The notes beneath the pieces are model-generated. The model saw nothing but the letters and a program-made list of their open reading frames with translations, did no database searches and was not told where the DNA came from. From Arthrobacter sp. MA-N2 (lineage in GTDB: Bacteria; Actinomycetota; Actinomycetes; Actinomycetales; Micrococcaceae): a stretch of DNA of 64,000 nucleotides. The stretch's first letter is position 1, and each line of letters starts with the position of its first letter. The translations under genes were made by a program, and so were the position numbers. Shown one piece after another: positions 18,859-27,513 of this stretch. The stretch covers positions 3,398,034 through 3,462,033 of the forward strand of contig NZ_KI912155.1 of NCBI RefSeq assembly GCF_000517125.1, in the 5' to 3' direction.

Positions 18859-19764
18859 ATGAACAGTTTGGACGGAGCCCCTGACGGACAGGCCATTTCA
18901 CCGGAGCCTGAGCGCCTGCTCCAGCCTGTGGCGGAGGGTCAGCGCATCACCGTGATGCTGGCGGCTTTCGAGGGCTGGAACGATGCCGGTGAGGCCGCCA
19001 GCGATTCCCTGCACTACTTGAACAAGTTGTGGCAGGGAAAGAAAGTGGCATCCGTTGATGCCGACGACTATTACGACTTCCAGTTCACCAGACCGACCGT
19101 ACGACGGACCGCAGCCGGAACCCGCAAGGTGAAATGGCCTTCCACGCGCCTCTACAGGGCCAGTGTGCCGGACAGCAACGTGGATGTGGTGTTGGTGCTC
19201 GGCACCGAGCCTTCCTACCGCTGGCGTGCTTACACCGCCGAGCTTTTGGTCCATGCCGAAACGCTCAAGGTCGACTATGTTGTGCTGATTGGCGCCCTCT
19301 TGGCCGATGTCCCGCACAGCCGCCCGATCCCCGTCAGCACTACTTCGGACGACGCAGTGTTGAGGCAGCGCCTGAGCCTGGAGGCCTCGCAGTACGAAGG
19401 ACCCGTGGGCATCGTCGGGGTTCTGGGCGAATTCGCACTGCTGGCGGGCCTGCCCACGGTGTCGCTGTGGGCAGCAGTACCGCATTACGTCGCGCAGGCG
19501 CCGTCCCCCAAGGCGCAACTAGCCATCTTGAACAAGATCGAGGACCTGCTCCAGGTACCTCTCGACACGCAGGCCCTGAGCGAGGAATCCGAGGCCTGGG
19601 AGCGCGGTGTGGACGAATTGGCAACGGAAGACCCTGAAATCGCGGCCTACGTGCGTCAGCTCGAAGAAGCCAAGGACACGGCAGACCTGCCGGAGGCGAG
19701 CGGCGAATCCATCGCCCGCGAATTTGAGCGCTACCTCAAGCGCAGGGGCAAGGATAAGCCCTGA
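18859..19764 (+). CDS. PAC2 family protein
   Basis: A 301-residue protein of the PAC2 family, related to archaeal and eukaryotic proteasome assembly chaperones. The family start VMLAAFEGWNDAGEAASDSL is clear, followed by ADDYYDFQFTRPTVR and VPHYVAQAPSPKAQLAIL. It has no signal peptide. The closest family context is Rv2125 of M. tuberculosis, also near the proteasome and mshC region. A role in proteasome assembly has not been shown for the actinobacterial form and is only an inference. Confidence 0.88.
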   Translation: MNSLDGAPDGQAISPEPERLLQPVAEGQRITVMLAAFEGWNDAGEAASDSLHYLNKLWQGKKVASVDADDYYDFQFTRPTVRRTAAGTRKVKWPSTRLYRASVPDSNVDVVLVLGTEPSYRWRAYTAELLVHAETLKVDYVVLIGALLADVPHSRPIPVSTTSDDAVLRQRLSLEASQYEGPVGIVGVLGEFALLAGLPTVSLWAAVPHYVAQAPSPKAQLAILNKIEDLLQVPLDTQALSEESEAWERGVDELATEDPEIAAYVRQLEEAKDTADLPEASGESIAREFERYLKRRGKDKP

Positions 19765-19797
19765 CAGCTTCCGCTCGTGAAGCTCGGTGCCGTCTCG

Positions 19798-21081
19798 CTA
19801 GAGCTCGACGCCGAGCAGCCCGTTGACAGCGTCGCTTACCAAAGCGGTGTCCAGCGCGCTGACATGGGCCTTGGAGGAGTCGCTGAGGGCGGCTGCTGCC
19901 CAGGCGTCGACGGCGGCAATCGCACCGGGTGCATTGAGGTCGTTGGCCAGTTCGGCACGCATTTGCGTCAGCAGTTGCGCCGCCGTCCCCTCCGGGGCAA
20001 TGTCCCGGGCGGCCCGCCATGTGTTGAGCCGTTCCTTGGCCTGCTCGAATCCTTCATCCGTCCAGGACCAATCCGAGCGGTAGTGATGGGCCAGGATCGC
20101 CAAGCGGATTGCAGCAGGTTCTTCGCCAGCGGCGCGGAGCTTGGACACCAACACGAGGTTGCCCTTGGACTTGCTCATCTTTTCGCCGTTCAGGCCCACC
20201 ATTCCGGCGTGGGCGTAGTGGCGTGCCAGGGGAACGCCCCGGAGAGAGTATGCGTGTCCGGCGCCCATTTCGTGGTGCGGGAAGATGAGGTCCGAACCGC
20301 CGCCCTGCACGGTGAACGGAGCCGGCAGATATTTCTGGGCGATGACAGTGCACTCAATGTGCCAGCCGGGACGTCCGTCACCGAGGCTTGCGCCGGGCCA
20401 GCTCGGTTCGCCGTCGCGGGCAACGCGCCATAGCAAAGGATCGAGGGGATTCCGCTTGCCGGACCGGCCGGGATCGCCGCCGCGTTCGGCGAACAGCTCC
20501 AGCATTTCCACTTCGCCGAGCCCCGAGATGTCGCCGAGTGTCCACGCGTCCGGCTTATCCGAAGCTTTGCCTGCTGCCTCGACGTCGTAATAGACGTCGC
20601 CGTCGGGTTCTCCGTTGGTGCCGTGTACGGGGTAGGCGAGGTCGTCCGCGATCAACTTTTCAATTGCCGGGACGATCATCGGAATGGCCTCGACGGCTCC
20701 GATGTAGTAGTCGGGAGCCAGCACGTTGAGGGCGTCCATGTCGGTCTGGAAAAGCTCGATCTGGCTCGCCGCAAGCTCACGCCAATCAACGCCGGTGGCG
20801 GTAGCACGCTCCAGTAAAGGGTCGTCGACGTCGGTCACGTTCTGGACGTAGGCAACGCGCTGGCCGCTGTCCCGCCATACCCGGTTGAGCAGGTCGAAGG
20901 CGACATAACTGGCAGCGTGGCCCATGTGGGTGGCGTCGTAGGGCGTGATGCCGCAGACGTACATGGATTGCTCCGGGCGCGGCTCTACCTGCACCAGTGA
21001 CTTGAGGGCGGTGTCGAACAGCCTGAGTCGGGGCATGCTGCCGGGCAATTCAGGCACAGGGCGGGAGATCCACGATTTCAC
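19798..21081 (-). CDS. mshC: Cysteine:1D-myo-inosityl glucosaminide ligase MshC
   Basis: A 427-residue ligase that attaches cysteine to GlcN-inositol in mycothiol synthesis. It is a cysteinyl-tRNA synthetase relative with the HIGH motif as HMGH (52-55), Cys43 as a zinc ligand, and KMSKSKGN. It is shorter than true CysRS because the anticodon-binding domain is reduced. [13 protein letters not shown] and [13 protein letters not shown] form the rest of the active site. The GTG at 21081 fits the conserved N-terminus; a longer reading would run back into uppP. It lies 16 nt after the uppP stop. Confidence 0.94.
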   Translation of the reverse strand: MKSWISRPVPELPGSMPRLRLFDTALKSLVQVEPRPEQSMYVCGITPYDATHMGHAASYVAFDLLNRVWRDSGQRVAYVQNVTDVDDPLLERATATGVDWRELAASQIELFQTDMDALNVLAPDYYIGAVEAIPMIVPAIEKLIADDLAYPVHGTNGEPDGDVYYDVEAAGKASDKPDAWTLGDISGLGEVEMLELFAERGGDPGRSGKRNPLDPLLWRVARDGEPSWPGASLGDGRPGWHIECTVIAQKYLPAPFTVQGGGSDLIFPHHEMGAGHAYSLRGVPLARHYAHAGMVGLNGEKMSKSKGNLVLVSKLRAAGEEPAAIRLAILAHHYRSDWSWTDEGFEQAKERLNTWRAARDIAPEGTAAQLLTQMRAELANDLNAPGAIAAVDAWAAAALSDSSKAHVSALDTALVSDAVNGLLGVEL

Positions 21082-21097
21082 AGCCTCAACCCTAGTG

Positions 21098-21931
21098 CTA
21101 GGCGCTGATGACATTGAAACCGAGCAGGACATAGAGAGCGAGTCCAAGGAGTATCCGGTACCAGACGAAGACGCGGTAGCTGTGAGTGGAAATGAACTTG
21201 AGGAACCAGCCGATGATGACAAAGCCGACGACGAAGGCGATGACAGTGGCTAGTGCCGTTTCCGGCAGGCCGAAGGGTCCCGTGATTCCTTCCTTCGAGA
21301 CCACCTTGTACAACTGGTACAGTCCGGAGCCGAAAACGGCGGGGATTGCCAGCAGGAAGGAGTACCGCGCGGCGGCTTCACGGGTGTAGCCCATCAACAG
21401 GCCGGCAGTGATGGTTCCGCCTGAGCGGGATACGCCGGGGATGAGCGCCATGGCCTGCGCCAGCCCGTACAGGATGCCGTGTTTGTAGCTCAGTTGGCTT
21501 AGCTCCCGTTTCTGCCGGCCGACAGCGTCGGCTACCGCAAGGATCATGCCGAACACGATGAGCATCGTGGCCACAATCCACAGACTCCGGAGGACGGACT
21601 CGATCTGGTCCTGAAAGAGCAGGCCAAGTACGATGATCGGCAGGCTGCCGAGGATGACCAGCCAACCCATCCGGGCGTCGGGATCGTCCCGTGAGACCTT
21701 GCCGCGCAGCGATCCGAACCAAGCGCGCACGATCCTGACGATGTCCCGCCAAAAGAAGACGATGACAGCCGTTTCGGTGCCCAGTTGCGTAATGGCCGTG
21801 AAAGCAGCGCCGGGGTCCGCCGCGTTGGGCAGGAACGAGCCGACAATGCGCAGGTGCGCGCTCGAAGAAATCGGAAGGAATTCTGTCAGGCCCTGCACGA
21901 GGCCGAGGAAGGCTGCTTCTAACCAGTTCAC
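21098..21931 (-). CDS. uppP: Undecaprenyl-diphosphate phosphatase UppP/BacA
   Basis: A 277-residue multi-pass membrane enzyme that recycles undecaprenyl pyrophosphate for peptidoglycan synthesis. The catalytic signatures are [18 protein letters not shown] near the N-terminus and [18 protein letters not shown] in the second half. About eight hydrophobic helices are visible, and length is normal for the family. It starts with GTG. It is upstream of mshC on the same strand and divergent from the aldo/keto reductase gene across 52 nt. Confidence 0.95.
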   Translation of the reverse strand: MNWLEAAFLGLVQGLTEFLPISSSAHLRIVGSFLPNAADPGAAFTAITQLGTETAVIVFFWRDIVRIVRAWFGSLRGKVSRDDPDARMGWLVILGSLPIIVLGLLFQDQIESVLRSLWIVATMLIVFGMILAVADAVGRQKRELSQLSYKHGILYGLAQAMALIPGVSRSGGTITAGLLMGYTREAAARYSFLLAIPAVFGSGLYQLYKVVSKEGITGPFGLPETALATVIAFVVGFVIIGWFLKFISTHSYRVFVWYRILLGLALYVLLGFNVISA

Positions 21932-21983
21932 GTGAATAGACCCTACGTCATGAACTACCCGAACTCCCCGTAAGCTATCAGCT

Positions 21984-22916
21984 ATGCAGCAGCGTTACGT
22001 CGGCAATAGCGGGTTTCGGGTGTCTACCCTTTCCCTGGGCACCATGTCCTGGGCGGAAGAAACGGACGAACAGGATGCGCGCGAGCTGCTGCATGCCTTC
22101 GTTTCAGCCGGCGGGACCATGATCGACACCGCGGCCTCCTACGCCGGTGGACAAGCCGAGGCTCTCCTGGGCTCCATGCTGGGCGACGTCGTTGCGCGCT
22201 CGGAGCTTGTCCTCTCCACGAAGGCGGGCGTCTCGACGTCGGACGGCCGACGCAGTATCGATGCGTCCCGCGGCTCCATGCTGTCCGCGCTCGACGCGAG
22301 CCTTGCCCGCTTGGGAACCGACTACGTTGACATCTGGTTTGCCCATGCGTGGGACGGCAATGTTCCGTTGGACGAAACGCTTTCCGCGCTCGACCTTGCT
22401 CTGCGGTCAGGACGTGCCCGGTACGTCGGCATCTCCAATTACAACGGTTGGCAGACCGCCAAGGCTTCCGCCGTTGCGGGATTCACCATGGTGGCCAATC
22501 AATCTGAATACTCGCTCCTGCACCGCAAGCCGGAAGACGAACTGGTGCCCGCCGTCGAGGACGCCGGCCTCGGCCTCATGGCTTGGGGTCCCCTCGGCCG
22601 CGGCGTGCTCAGTGGCAAATACCGTGGACAGATCCCCTCCGAATCCCGGGCAGCGGAGCACCGCCTGAGCGGCTACGTCGACAAGTACCTCGACGCGCGG
22701 GGCGCCCGGATCGTGGAAGCAGTGGCCATGGCCGGTCGTGGATTGGGACGCTCCGCCGTGGATGTTTCGCTGAGCTGGCTGCTCTCCCGGCCAGCCGTGT
22801 CAACGGCTGTAGTAGGCGCACGCAATGCCGTTCAGCTTAAGGAGCTACTCGATGCACAGCTAGCGCCGCTTCCGACCGAAATCTCCCGGGCACTGGAGGA
22901 CGTTTCAACGATGTGA
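21984..22916 (+). CDS. Aldo/keto reductase
   Basis: A 310-residue NADPH-dependent TIM-barrel oxidoreductase. The catalytic Asp-Tyr pair is at [12 protein letters not shown], with the general lysine in STKAGV and the histidine in WFAHAWDG. The nucleotide-binding C-terminal part holds [14 protein letters not shown] and [14 protein letters not shown]. It resembles the YajO/IolS-like group; the substrate is not defined. The ATG lies 52 nt from the divergent uppP start. Confidence 0.92.
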   Translation: MQQRYVGNSGFRVSTLSLGTMSWAEETDEQDARELLHAFVSAGGTMIDTAASYAGGQAEALLGSMLGDVVARSELVLSTKAGVSTSDGRRSIDASRGSMLSALDASLARLGTDYVDIWFAHAWDGNVPLDETLSALDLALRSGRARYVGISNYNGWQTAKASAVAGFTMVANQSEYSLLHRKPEDELVPAVEDAGLGLMAWGPLGRGVLSGKYRGQIPSESRAAEHRLSGYVDKYLDARGARIVEAVAMAGRGLGRSAVDVSLSWLLSRPAVSTAVVGARNAVQLKELLDAQLAPLPTEISRALEDVSTM

Positions 22917-22936
22917 CCATGCCTGAAACGGCGGCC

Positions 22937-23209
22937 CTACTGGTCCAAAATCTCCAGCTCATCTTCATCGACGAGTTCGTTGCGGTCCTCGTCATCATCT
23001 TCTTCATCGTCGTCAAACACCTGGAGGGGTGTGACTTCCGAGTAGGCCTCGTATAGTGAATCCTCATACACCTCAAAGGCATCTGCGACGGCGAAAAACG
23101 CTGCCTCCACAGTGGGATCTCCTTCGCCCCGGCGGGCGGAAGCGGCAATAAGGTGCTCTTCCAAGGCAGCTGTCAGCGACTGAAGCGCGACACGCGGATC
23201 GATGCTCAT
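22937..23209 (-). CDS. Small acidic conserved actinobacterial protein
   Basis: A 90-residue protein I do not recognise by function. The first 60 residues look helical (VALQSLTAALEEHLIAASAR). The C-terminal 30 are almost all Asp and Glu, which suggests a nucleic-acid mimic or a protein-binding tail. It is transcribed away from the DUF5703-like gene across only 39 nt, so they share a promoter region. Confidence 0.7.
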   Translation of the reverse strand: MSIDPRVALQSLTAALEEHLIAASARRGEGDPTVEAAFFAVADAFEVYEDSLYEAYSEVTPLQVFDDDEEDDDEDRNELVDEDELEILDQ

Positions 23210-23248
23210 GACTTCACGTTAGCCCGAAAAAGACGAAAATGGAGAGGG

Positions 23249-23482
23249 ATGAGAGAACAATTTCTGAGCAGTTCAGAGGAACGCCGACGGGACTACGCAA
23301 GGCAGTACGAGTATCTCGTGCTGACTGTGAGCCCTGACGACTCCTTGCCCGAGGCGCGGCGTCGGCTCGTGGAGCACTCCGAGTATGGCAAGTGGGAACT
23401 GGAGCGAAGCATCCTTTATATTGGCGGCGGCCGGCGTTTCTGGCTGCGCCGCAAGGTACTGAACGTGCAGCGCACCGTCTAG
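23249..23482 (+). CDS. DUF5703-like small protein
   Basis: A 77-residue basic protein matching the actinobacterial family that includes Rv2132 (recognition from memory). The core is RRRDYARQYEYLVLTVSPDD followed by RRRLVEHSEYGKWELERS and GGGRRFWLRRKV. No catalytic motif is visible. The ATG at 23249 was chosen for family fit. GGAGAGGG directly abuts it, closer than usual, so the start could be slightly different. Confidence 0.75.
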   Translation: MREQFLSSSEERRRDYARQYEYLVLTVSPDDSLPEARRRLVEHSEYGKWELERSILYIGGGRRFWLRRKVLNVQRTV

Positions 23483-23526
23483 GAGCAGCAGCCATTCGGG
23501 CTCACTGTTTCAACTTGTCGAGCACT

Positions 23527-24687
23527 TCAGCTTTCGAGCGGCCCAAGCCACGCGTTGGCCACTGTAGTGTGCGCTGATTCATCGTTGGAGGGATGGAAAA
23601 TCCCGGCCAGAACGTCCCGATACAGCCGTTCCAGCTCGGATCCGCGGAAATAGCTGGAGCCTCCGGACACGCGGATCGCCATATCCACCATGGTCCGGGC
23701 GTTCTCCGTAGCCCGCACCTTGAGTCCGACGAACTTTGGAAACCACTGGGCGCCATGGTCTGCCAGTGCGTCCACGTCACGCGCTACTGACGACAAGTGG
23801 GGTTCGATGGCGTCCATTGCCATGGCGGCATCGGCAATCTTCCAGCGGATGTCCGGGTCTTGCGCAAAGCTGCGGCCACCATACTTGGCCGAGGTGCGGC
23901 GCATGGCGGCCTCGACCGCGAGGGTGAATGCCCGCTCTCCGATGCCTGTATACACGGCGGCAAGCAGGGTTTCGAAGCACGCGAAGATCGCGAAAATCAA
24001 CGGATCCTGATGGGGCCCCACAGGCAGTTTCCGGAAGATCCGGTCCGGCGGGACCATGGCACCGTGGAGGAGCGTCGTGTTCGATTGGCTGGCGCGCATG
24101 CCCACGGTGTCCCAGTCGCTGAGAGTCTCGTGACCGGGAGTGTCGCGTTCGATGAAGCCGAAGACCAGCTCTCCGCTCCCCTCCCGCGCATCGCGGTCCT
24201 TGCCGAAGACTCCCAGACGGGTCCAAGCCGGCGACAGGCTCGTAAAGATCTTCCGTCCCGTGAAGCTATAGGCGCCGTCATGCAAGGGTTCGGCAGTGGT
24301 ACCTGAGTCGAAGAGCATCGAGTCATTGCCCGCCTCCGAAATCCCGAACGCAAAGATCTCGCCCTTGCCGGCTTCCTTGAGGACGAAGTCGAGGGAATGG
24401 TCGCCGCGGGCCGCGAGGACATGCGCGACGCCGGTCCAGACAAGGTGCATGTTGACCGCCAACGCTGTGGCCGGCGCTGCCGTGGCAAGCCGGCGCTGAA
24501 GCGCTGCCGCGGCTTCGAGCCCGAGTCCCAGTCCGCCGTCGGATCCGGGAACAAAGATCTTCAGGTAACCCGCCGCAGCAAGCTCCTCGAGGTCCTCGTG
24601 GAAGAACGAGTTGTTCTGGTCGTAGCCCGCGGCGCGGCCCCTGATGCGGTCAAGCAGTTCGTCCGGCAGGATCTCACTGGGAGTCAC
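23527..24687 (-). CDS. Acyl-CoA dehydrogenase family protein
   Basis: A 386-residue flavoprotein with an acyl-CoA dehydrogenase fold. It has an N-terminal helical domain (ELAAAGYLKIFVPGSDGGLGLGL), a central beta domain (FGISEAGNDSMLFDSGT, FTGRKIFTSLSPA) and a C-terminal helical bundle (RVSGGSSYFRGSELERLYRD). The glycine-rich GGSSYFRGSELERL segment near the C-terminus resembles the DszC/monooxygenase-like side of the family. The GTG at 24687 has GGGAGAA about 5 nt upstream. The gene follows the M20 peptidase by 10 nt and may be co-transcribed. Confidence 0.87.
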   Translation of the reverse strand: MTPSEILPDELLDRIRGRAAGYDQNNSFFHEDLEELAAAGYLKIFVPGSDGGLGLGLEAAAALQRRLATAAPATALAVNMHLVWTGVAHVLAARGDHSLDFVLKEAGKGEIFAFGISEAGNDSMLFDSGTTAEPLHDGAYSFTGRKIFTSLSPAWTRLGVFGKDRDAREGSGELVFGFIERDTPGHETLSDWDTVGMRASQSNTTLLHGAMVPPDRIFRKLPVGPHQDPLIFAIFACFETLLAAVYTGIGERAFTLAVEAAMRRTSAKYGGRSFAQDPDIRWKIADAAMAMDAIEPHLSSVARDVDALADHGAQWFPKFVGLKVRATENARTMVDMAIRVSGGSSYFRGSELERLYRDVLAGIFHPSNDESAHTTVANAWLGPLES

Positions 24688-24697
24688 GGCGTTCTCC

Positions 24698-26002
24698 CTA
24701 GTAGTTGCTGAGCAAGGTGTTGAGCACCCGGGATCCGAACTTGAGCGAATCGGCCGGGACGCGTTCGTCAACGCCGTGGAACATCCCGGTGAAGTCGAGT
24801 TCCTCCGGGAGCATTAGCGGGGCGAATCCGTAGCCTGTGATGCCGATCTTGCTGAGCGACTTGTTGTCGGTGCCGCCGGACAAGGTGTACGGCAGCACCT
24901 TGGCGCCGGGGTCTTCCGAGTGCAAGGCATCGATCATGGCGTCTACCAGATTGCCGGCAAACGGCACCTCCAAAGAGACGTCCTTGTTGACATAGCTGAT
25001 GTCCACGCCATCCCCTGCGAGCTGCTTGATGGTTTCGAAAACCAACTCCTGCTGGCCCGGCAGCGTGCGGCAATCCACCAGGGCTTCGGCGGATTCGGGG
25101 ATGACATTGTGCTTGTATCCCGAGCTCAGGAGCGTGGGGTTGGACGTGTTCTGGAGGGTGGCTCCGACGAAACGCGCCACAGTGCCGAGTTCCTTCAACA
25201 GGGTCTCGGGGTTGTCCGGATCGAACTCGACGCCGGTCAGTTCGGTGACGCCGTCGAGGAACTGTCGCGTGGTGGGCGTCAGCTCAACCGGCCAGCGGTA
25301 CTCACCGATTCTGGTCACCGCTCCGGCCAGGCGGGTGATGGCGTTGTCCGTGTTGATTTGCGAACCGTGCCCTGCCCGGCCGTGGGCCACGAGCCGCAAC
25401 CAGGACAGGCCTTTCTCCGCGGTCTGGAGCAAATAGGTGCGCTGGCCTCCGATCATCGCCGAGAAGCCGCCCACTTCCGAGATCGCTTCCGTCGCGCCGT
25501 CGAAAAGTTCCCTGCGATGTTCGACCGCGTAACGCGCGCCGTGGTTGCCGCCGGCTTCCTCGTCCGCGAAAAAGGCGAAGATGATGTCCCGCTTGGGCTT
25601 GCGTCCCGTCCTGGCGAAATCGCGCATGACAGCGAGGATCATGGCGTCCATGTCCTTCATGTCCACGGCACCCCGTCCCCAGATGAGACCATCCTTGAGT
25701 TCACCGCTGAAAGGATCCACCGACCACTGATCCTTGAGGGCAGGAACCACGTCGAGGTGGCCGTGCACCACCAGGGCGTCGGCTGAGGGATCCTCCCCTG
25801 CCATGCGCGTCACTACGTTGGCCCGGCCCGGAGCGGACTCGAAGATTTCGACGTCCAGACCCACTTCGCTGATCAGCCCCGCGGTATATTCTGCCGCCGC
25901 GCGTTCCCCCGGCCCGGAATCGTCGCCGAAATTGGACGTGTCAATCCGAATGAGTTCCTGGCAGATCCGGACAACTTCGTCCTCGGGTCGGATATCAGTC
26001 AT
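24698..26002 (-). CDS. M20/M25/M40 family metallopeptidase
   Basis: A 434-residue cytoplasmic di-zinc hydrolase of the ArgE/DapE/ACY1 group. Metal-binding motifs are VVHGHLDVVPA, WGRGAVDMKDMDA and FFADEEAGGNHGA, with the catalytic Glu in the last. A dimerisation domain with HGRAGHGSQ lies in the middle, and the final ligand region is GMFHGVDERVP. Substrates of this family are N-acylated amino acids or dipeptides and cannot be told apart here. The ATG at 26002 has AAGGAG about 8 nt upstream. Confidence 0.9.
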   Translation of the reverse strand: MTDIRPEDEVVRICQELIRIDTSNFGDDSGPGERAAAEYTAGLISEVGLDVEIFESAPGRANVVTRMAGEDPSADALVVHGHLDVVPALKDQWSVDPFSGELKDGLIWGRGAVDMKDMDAMILAVMRDFARTGRKPKRDIIFAFFADEEAGGNHGARYAVEHRRELFDGATEAISEVGGFSAMIGGQRTYLLQTAEKGLSWLRLVAHGRAGHGSQINTDNAITRLAGAVTRIGEYRWPVELTPTTRQFLDGVTELTGVEFDPDNPETLLKELGTVARFVGATLQNTSNPTLLSSGYKHNVIPESAEALVDCRTLPGQQELVFETIKQLAGDGVDISYVNKDVSLEVPFAGNLVDAMIDALHSEDPGAKVLPYTLSGGTDNKSLSKIGITGYGFAPLMLPEELDFTGMFHGVDERVPADSLKFGSRVLNTLLSNY

Positions 26003-26290
26003 GGAGCTCTCCTTGCTGGCTGGGATTCGCATACTCCGGCGGGCAGGCGAATGGTGCGGACGCTCCCGCGCGCTTCCCTCAGCCTACCCATCGCCACGGG
26101 GTTTGGGCGCGCGTGTTTTCAGGTGTTTTCGCGCCGGTTGACGCCGATTGTCGCGGACTAATTCCCGCCCGTAGCACCCCTTCCAGTACCGATTTTTTCA
26201 TTTCCCAGAAACCGTGTTAGAGTTTTTCTCGCTGCTTCGGAGGAAAGAGAAGCGCCGAGAGGCGCAGAACCAAGGCTCCGAACACCACCT

Positions 26291-26373
26291 GCGCGGGTGG
26301 CGGAATGGCAGACGCGCTAGCTTGAGGTGCTAGTCCTCGAAAGGGGGTGGGGGTTCAAGTCCCCCTCCGCGCA
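26291..26373 (+). tRNA. tRNA-Leu (anticodon GAG)
   Basis: The acceptor stem GCGCGGG (26291-26297) pairs with TCCGCGC (26366-26372), with discriminator A at 26373. The anticodon stem CTAGC/GCTAG encloses loop TTGAGGT with anticodon GAG (26324-26326), reading CUC and CUU. A long variable arm marks a type II tRNA. The T arm is GGGGG-TTCAAGT-CCCCC. The CCA end is not encoded. Confidence 0.97.
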
Positions 26374-26380
26374 CAATTGC

Positions 26381-26418
26381 AAGGCCCGAAATCAGAAGAT
26401 TTCGGGCCTTCTTTGTTT
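26381..26418 (+). terminator. Rho-independent terminator after tRNA-Leu
   Basis: A 13-bp perfect stem (26381-26393 with 26398-26410) has an AGAA loop and is followed by CTTTGTTT. It starts 8 nt after the tRNA, an ideal position for ending its transcript. Confidence 0.93.
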
Positions 26419-26487
26419 AATATTAATTTGCGTTTCAACAATTCTGCCACGTTCATCACATTTACTAAATTGCATTACCGGCAATTT

Positions 26488-26561
26488 CCCCACGAAGGCG
26501 AGCCGGGCTTCGTGGGGGACGACGGCGGCGGCCACCCACACGGGGTGGCCGCCGCCGTCGT
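26488..26561 (-). terminator. Twin hairpins downstream of the MaoC-type gene
   Basis: Two adjacent hairpins lie between the tRNA terminator and the stop of the minus-strand MaoC-type gene at 26602. One has a 10-bp stem (26488-26497 with 26508-26517). The other has a perfect 19-bp stem (26519-26537 with 26543-26561) and a 5-nt loop. There is no T-run, as is common for actinobacterial terminators. Confidence 0.7.
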
Positions 26562-26601
26562 CGTAGCTCTTCCTGTGCGCTGGAACCGCAGTCCCGGCAC
26601 C

Positions 26602-27513
26602 CTACAACGTCGCCACGGATCCGCTGAAGTGCCTCCTGCCGCTCCTCGGATTCCAGGCGACATAGTCAGAACGCTGCCAGGCACCCGACGAGGACTGCGC
26701 CGTGCTGATTTCCAGGGCCACCCGCGCCGGGAGGAACACCGGCGCTTCGAAGGTCACGTCCCAGCAGAACGCCTCGGACTTCACCGAGCCGACGTCAGCC
26801 AAAGCCCGGGAAGCAAGGTACATGCCGTGCGCAATCGACCGCGGCAAGCCCAGCGCCTTGGCAGAGAGAACGCTCAGGTGGATCGGATTGAAGTCTCCCG
26901 AGACGGCGGCATAAAGGCGCCCCGTATCGACGCCGAGCTGCCAGACGGCCGTAGGCAGCGGTGCCGTGAACTCAGTAGGCACGCCGGCCGTAGCCGCCTT
27001 ATCGACCCCCGGCAAGAACACTCCTTTAGCCAAGTAGTTGGAGACGCCTCGCCAGAGCAGTTTCCCGTCGCCGCTTGAACGGACTTCGGCGACAACGTCC
27101 AGCTGGGTGCCCGCCCTGTGGCCGCGCATGTCCTCGGCCCAGCACTGGATGTCGAGCGCCTCGCTGAACTGCACCGGCCGCAACTGCTCTACGCGATTCT
27201 TCAAGTGGATCATCCCGAGCAGCGGAAGCGGGAAGTCATCCCGGTTCAACACGCTCATGGCGACCGGGAAGGCGAGCGCGTGGATGAAGCCCGCCGGCAG
27301 CACGTCACTCGCTGTCTCACCTATCAAGTGTTGGTAGGCAGTGAGGTTTTCGACGTCCGCCCGGATCCCGCGGACCTCGTGGCTTCCTTTGGGCAGCATA
27401 TTCGCAGCATGGGACCCGAGTACCCTTCTCCGTGCCGCCATGGCCGCCGCATTCACATACAGTTTCGGCAGAGACGGCAGCTCGCCCAGGATGAGCGGTG
27501 GTTCCGGACTCAT
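26602..27513 (-). CDS. MaoC-family hydratase (HtdX-like)
   Basis: A 303-residue double hot-dog protein expected to hydrate enoyl-thioesters. The hydratase-2 signature is in the C-terminal half as SGDFNPIHLS followed by IAHGMYLASRAL. The N-terminal hot dog keeps the fold (LPAGFIHALAFPVAMSVL) but not the catalytic pair. The order MaoC-FabG4-FadA2 matches M. tuberculosis Rv0241c (htdX)-Rv0242c-Rv0243. Its ATG overlaps the upstream reductase stop as ATGA, so they are translationally coupled. Confidence 0.88.
   Translation of the reverse strand: MSPEPPLILGELPSLPKLYVNAAAMAARRRVLGSHAANMLPKGSHEVRGIRADVENLTAYQHLIGETASDVLPAGFIHALAFPVAMSVLNRDDFPLPLLGMIHLKNRVEQLRPVQFSEALDIQCWAEDMRGHRAGTQLDVVAEVRSSGDGKLLWRGVSNYLAKGVFLPGVDKAATAGVPTEFTAPLPTAVWQLGVDTGRLYAAVSGDFNPIHLSVLSAKALGLPRSIAHGMYLASRALADVGSVKSEAFCWDVTFEAPVFLPARVALEISTAQSSSGAWQRSDYVAWNPRSGRRHFSGSVATL

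Noticed and set aside
26003..26290. Hidden gene in the 288-nt gap before tRNA-Leu
   Set aside because: No frame with a start, a ribosome site and plausible codon use was found. It holds the M20 gene promoter region, a short GCGCC/GGCGC stem and the tRNA promoter region, but no convincing -35/-10 pair.
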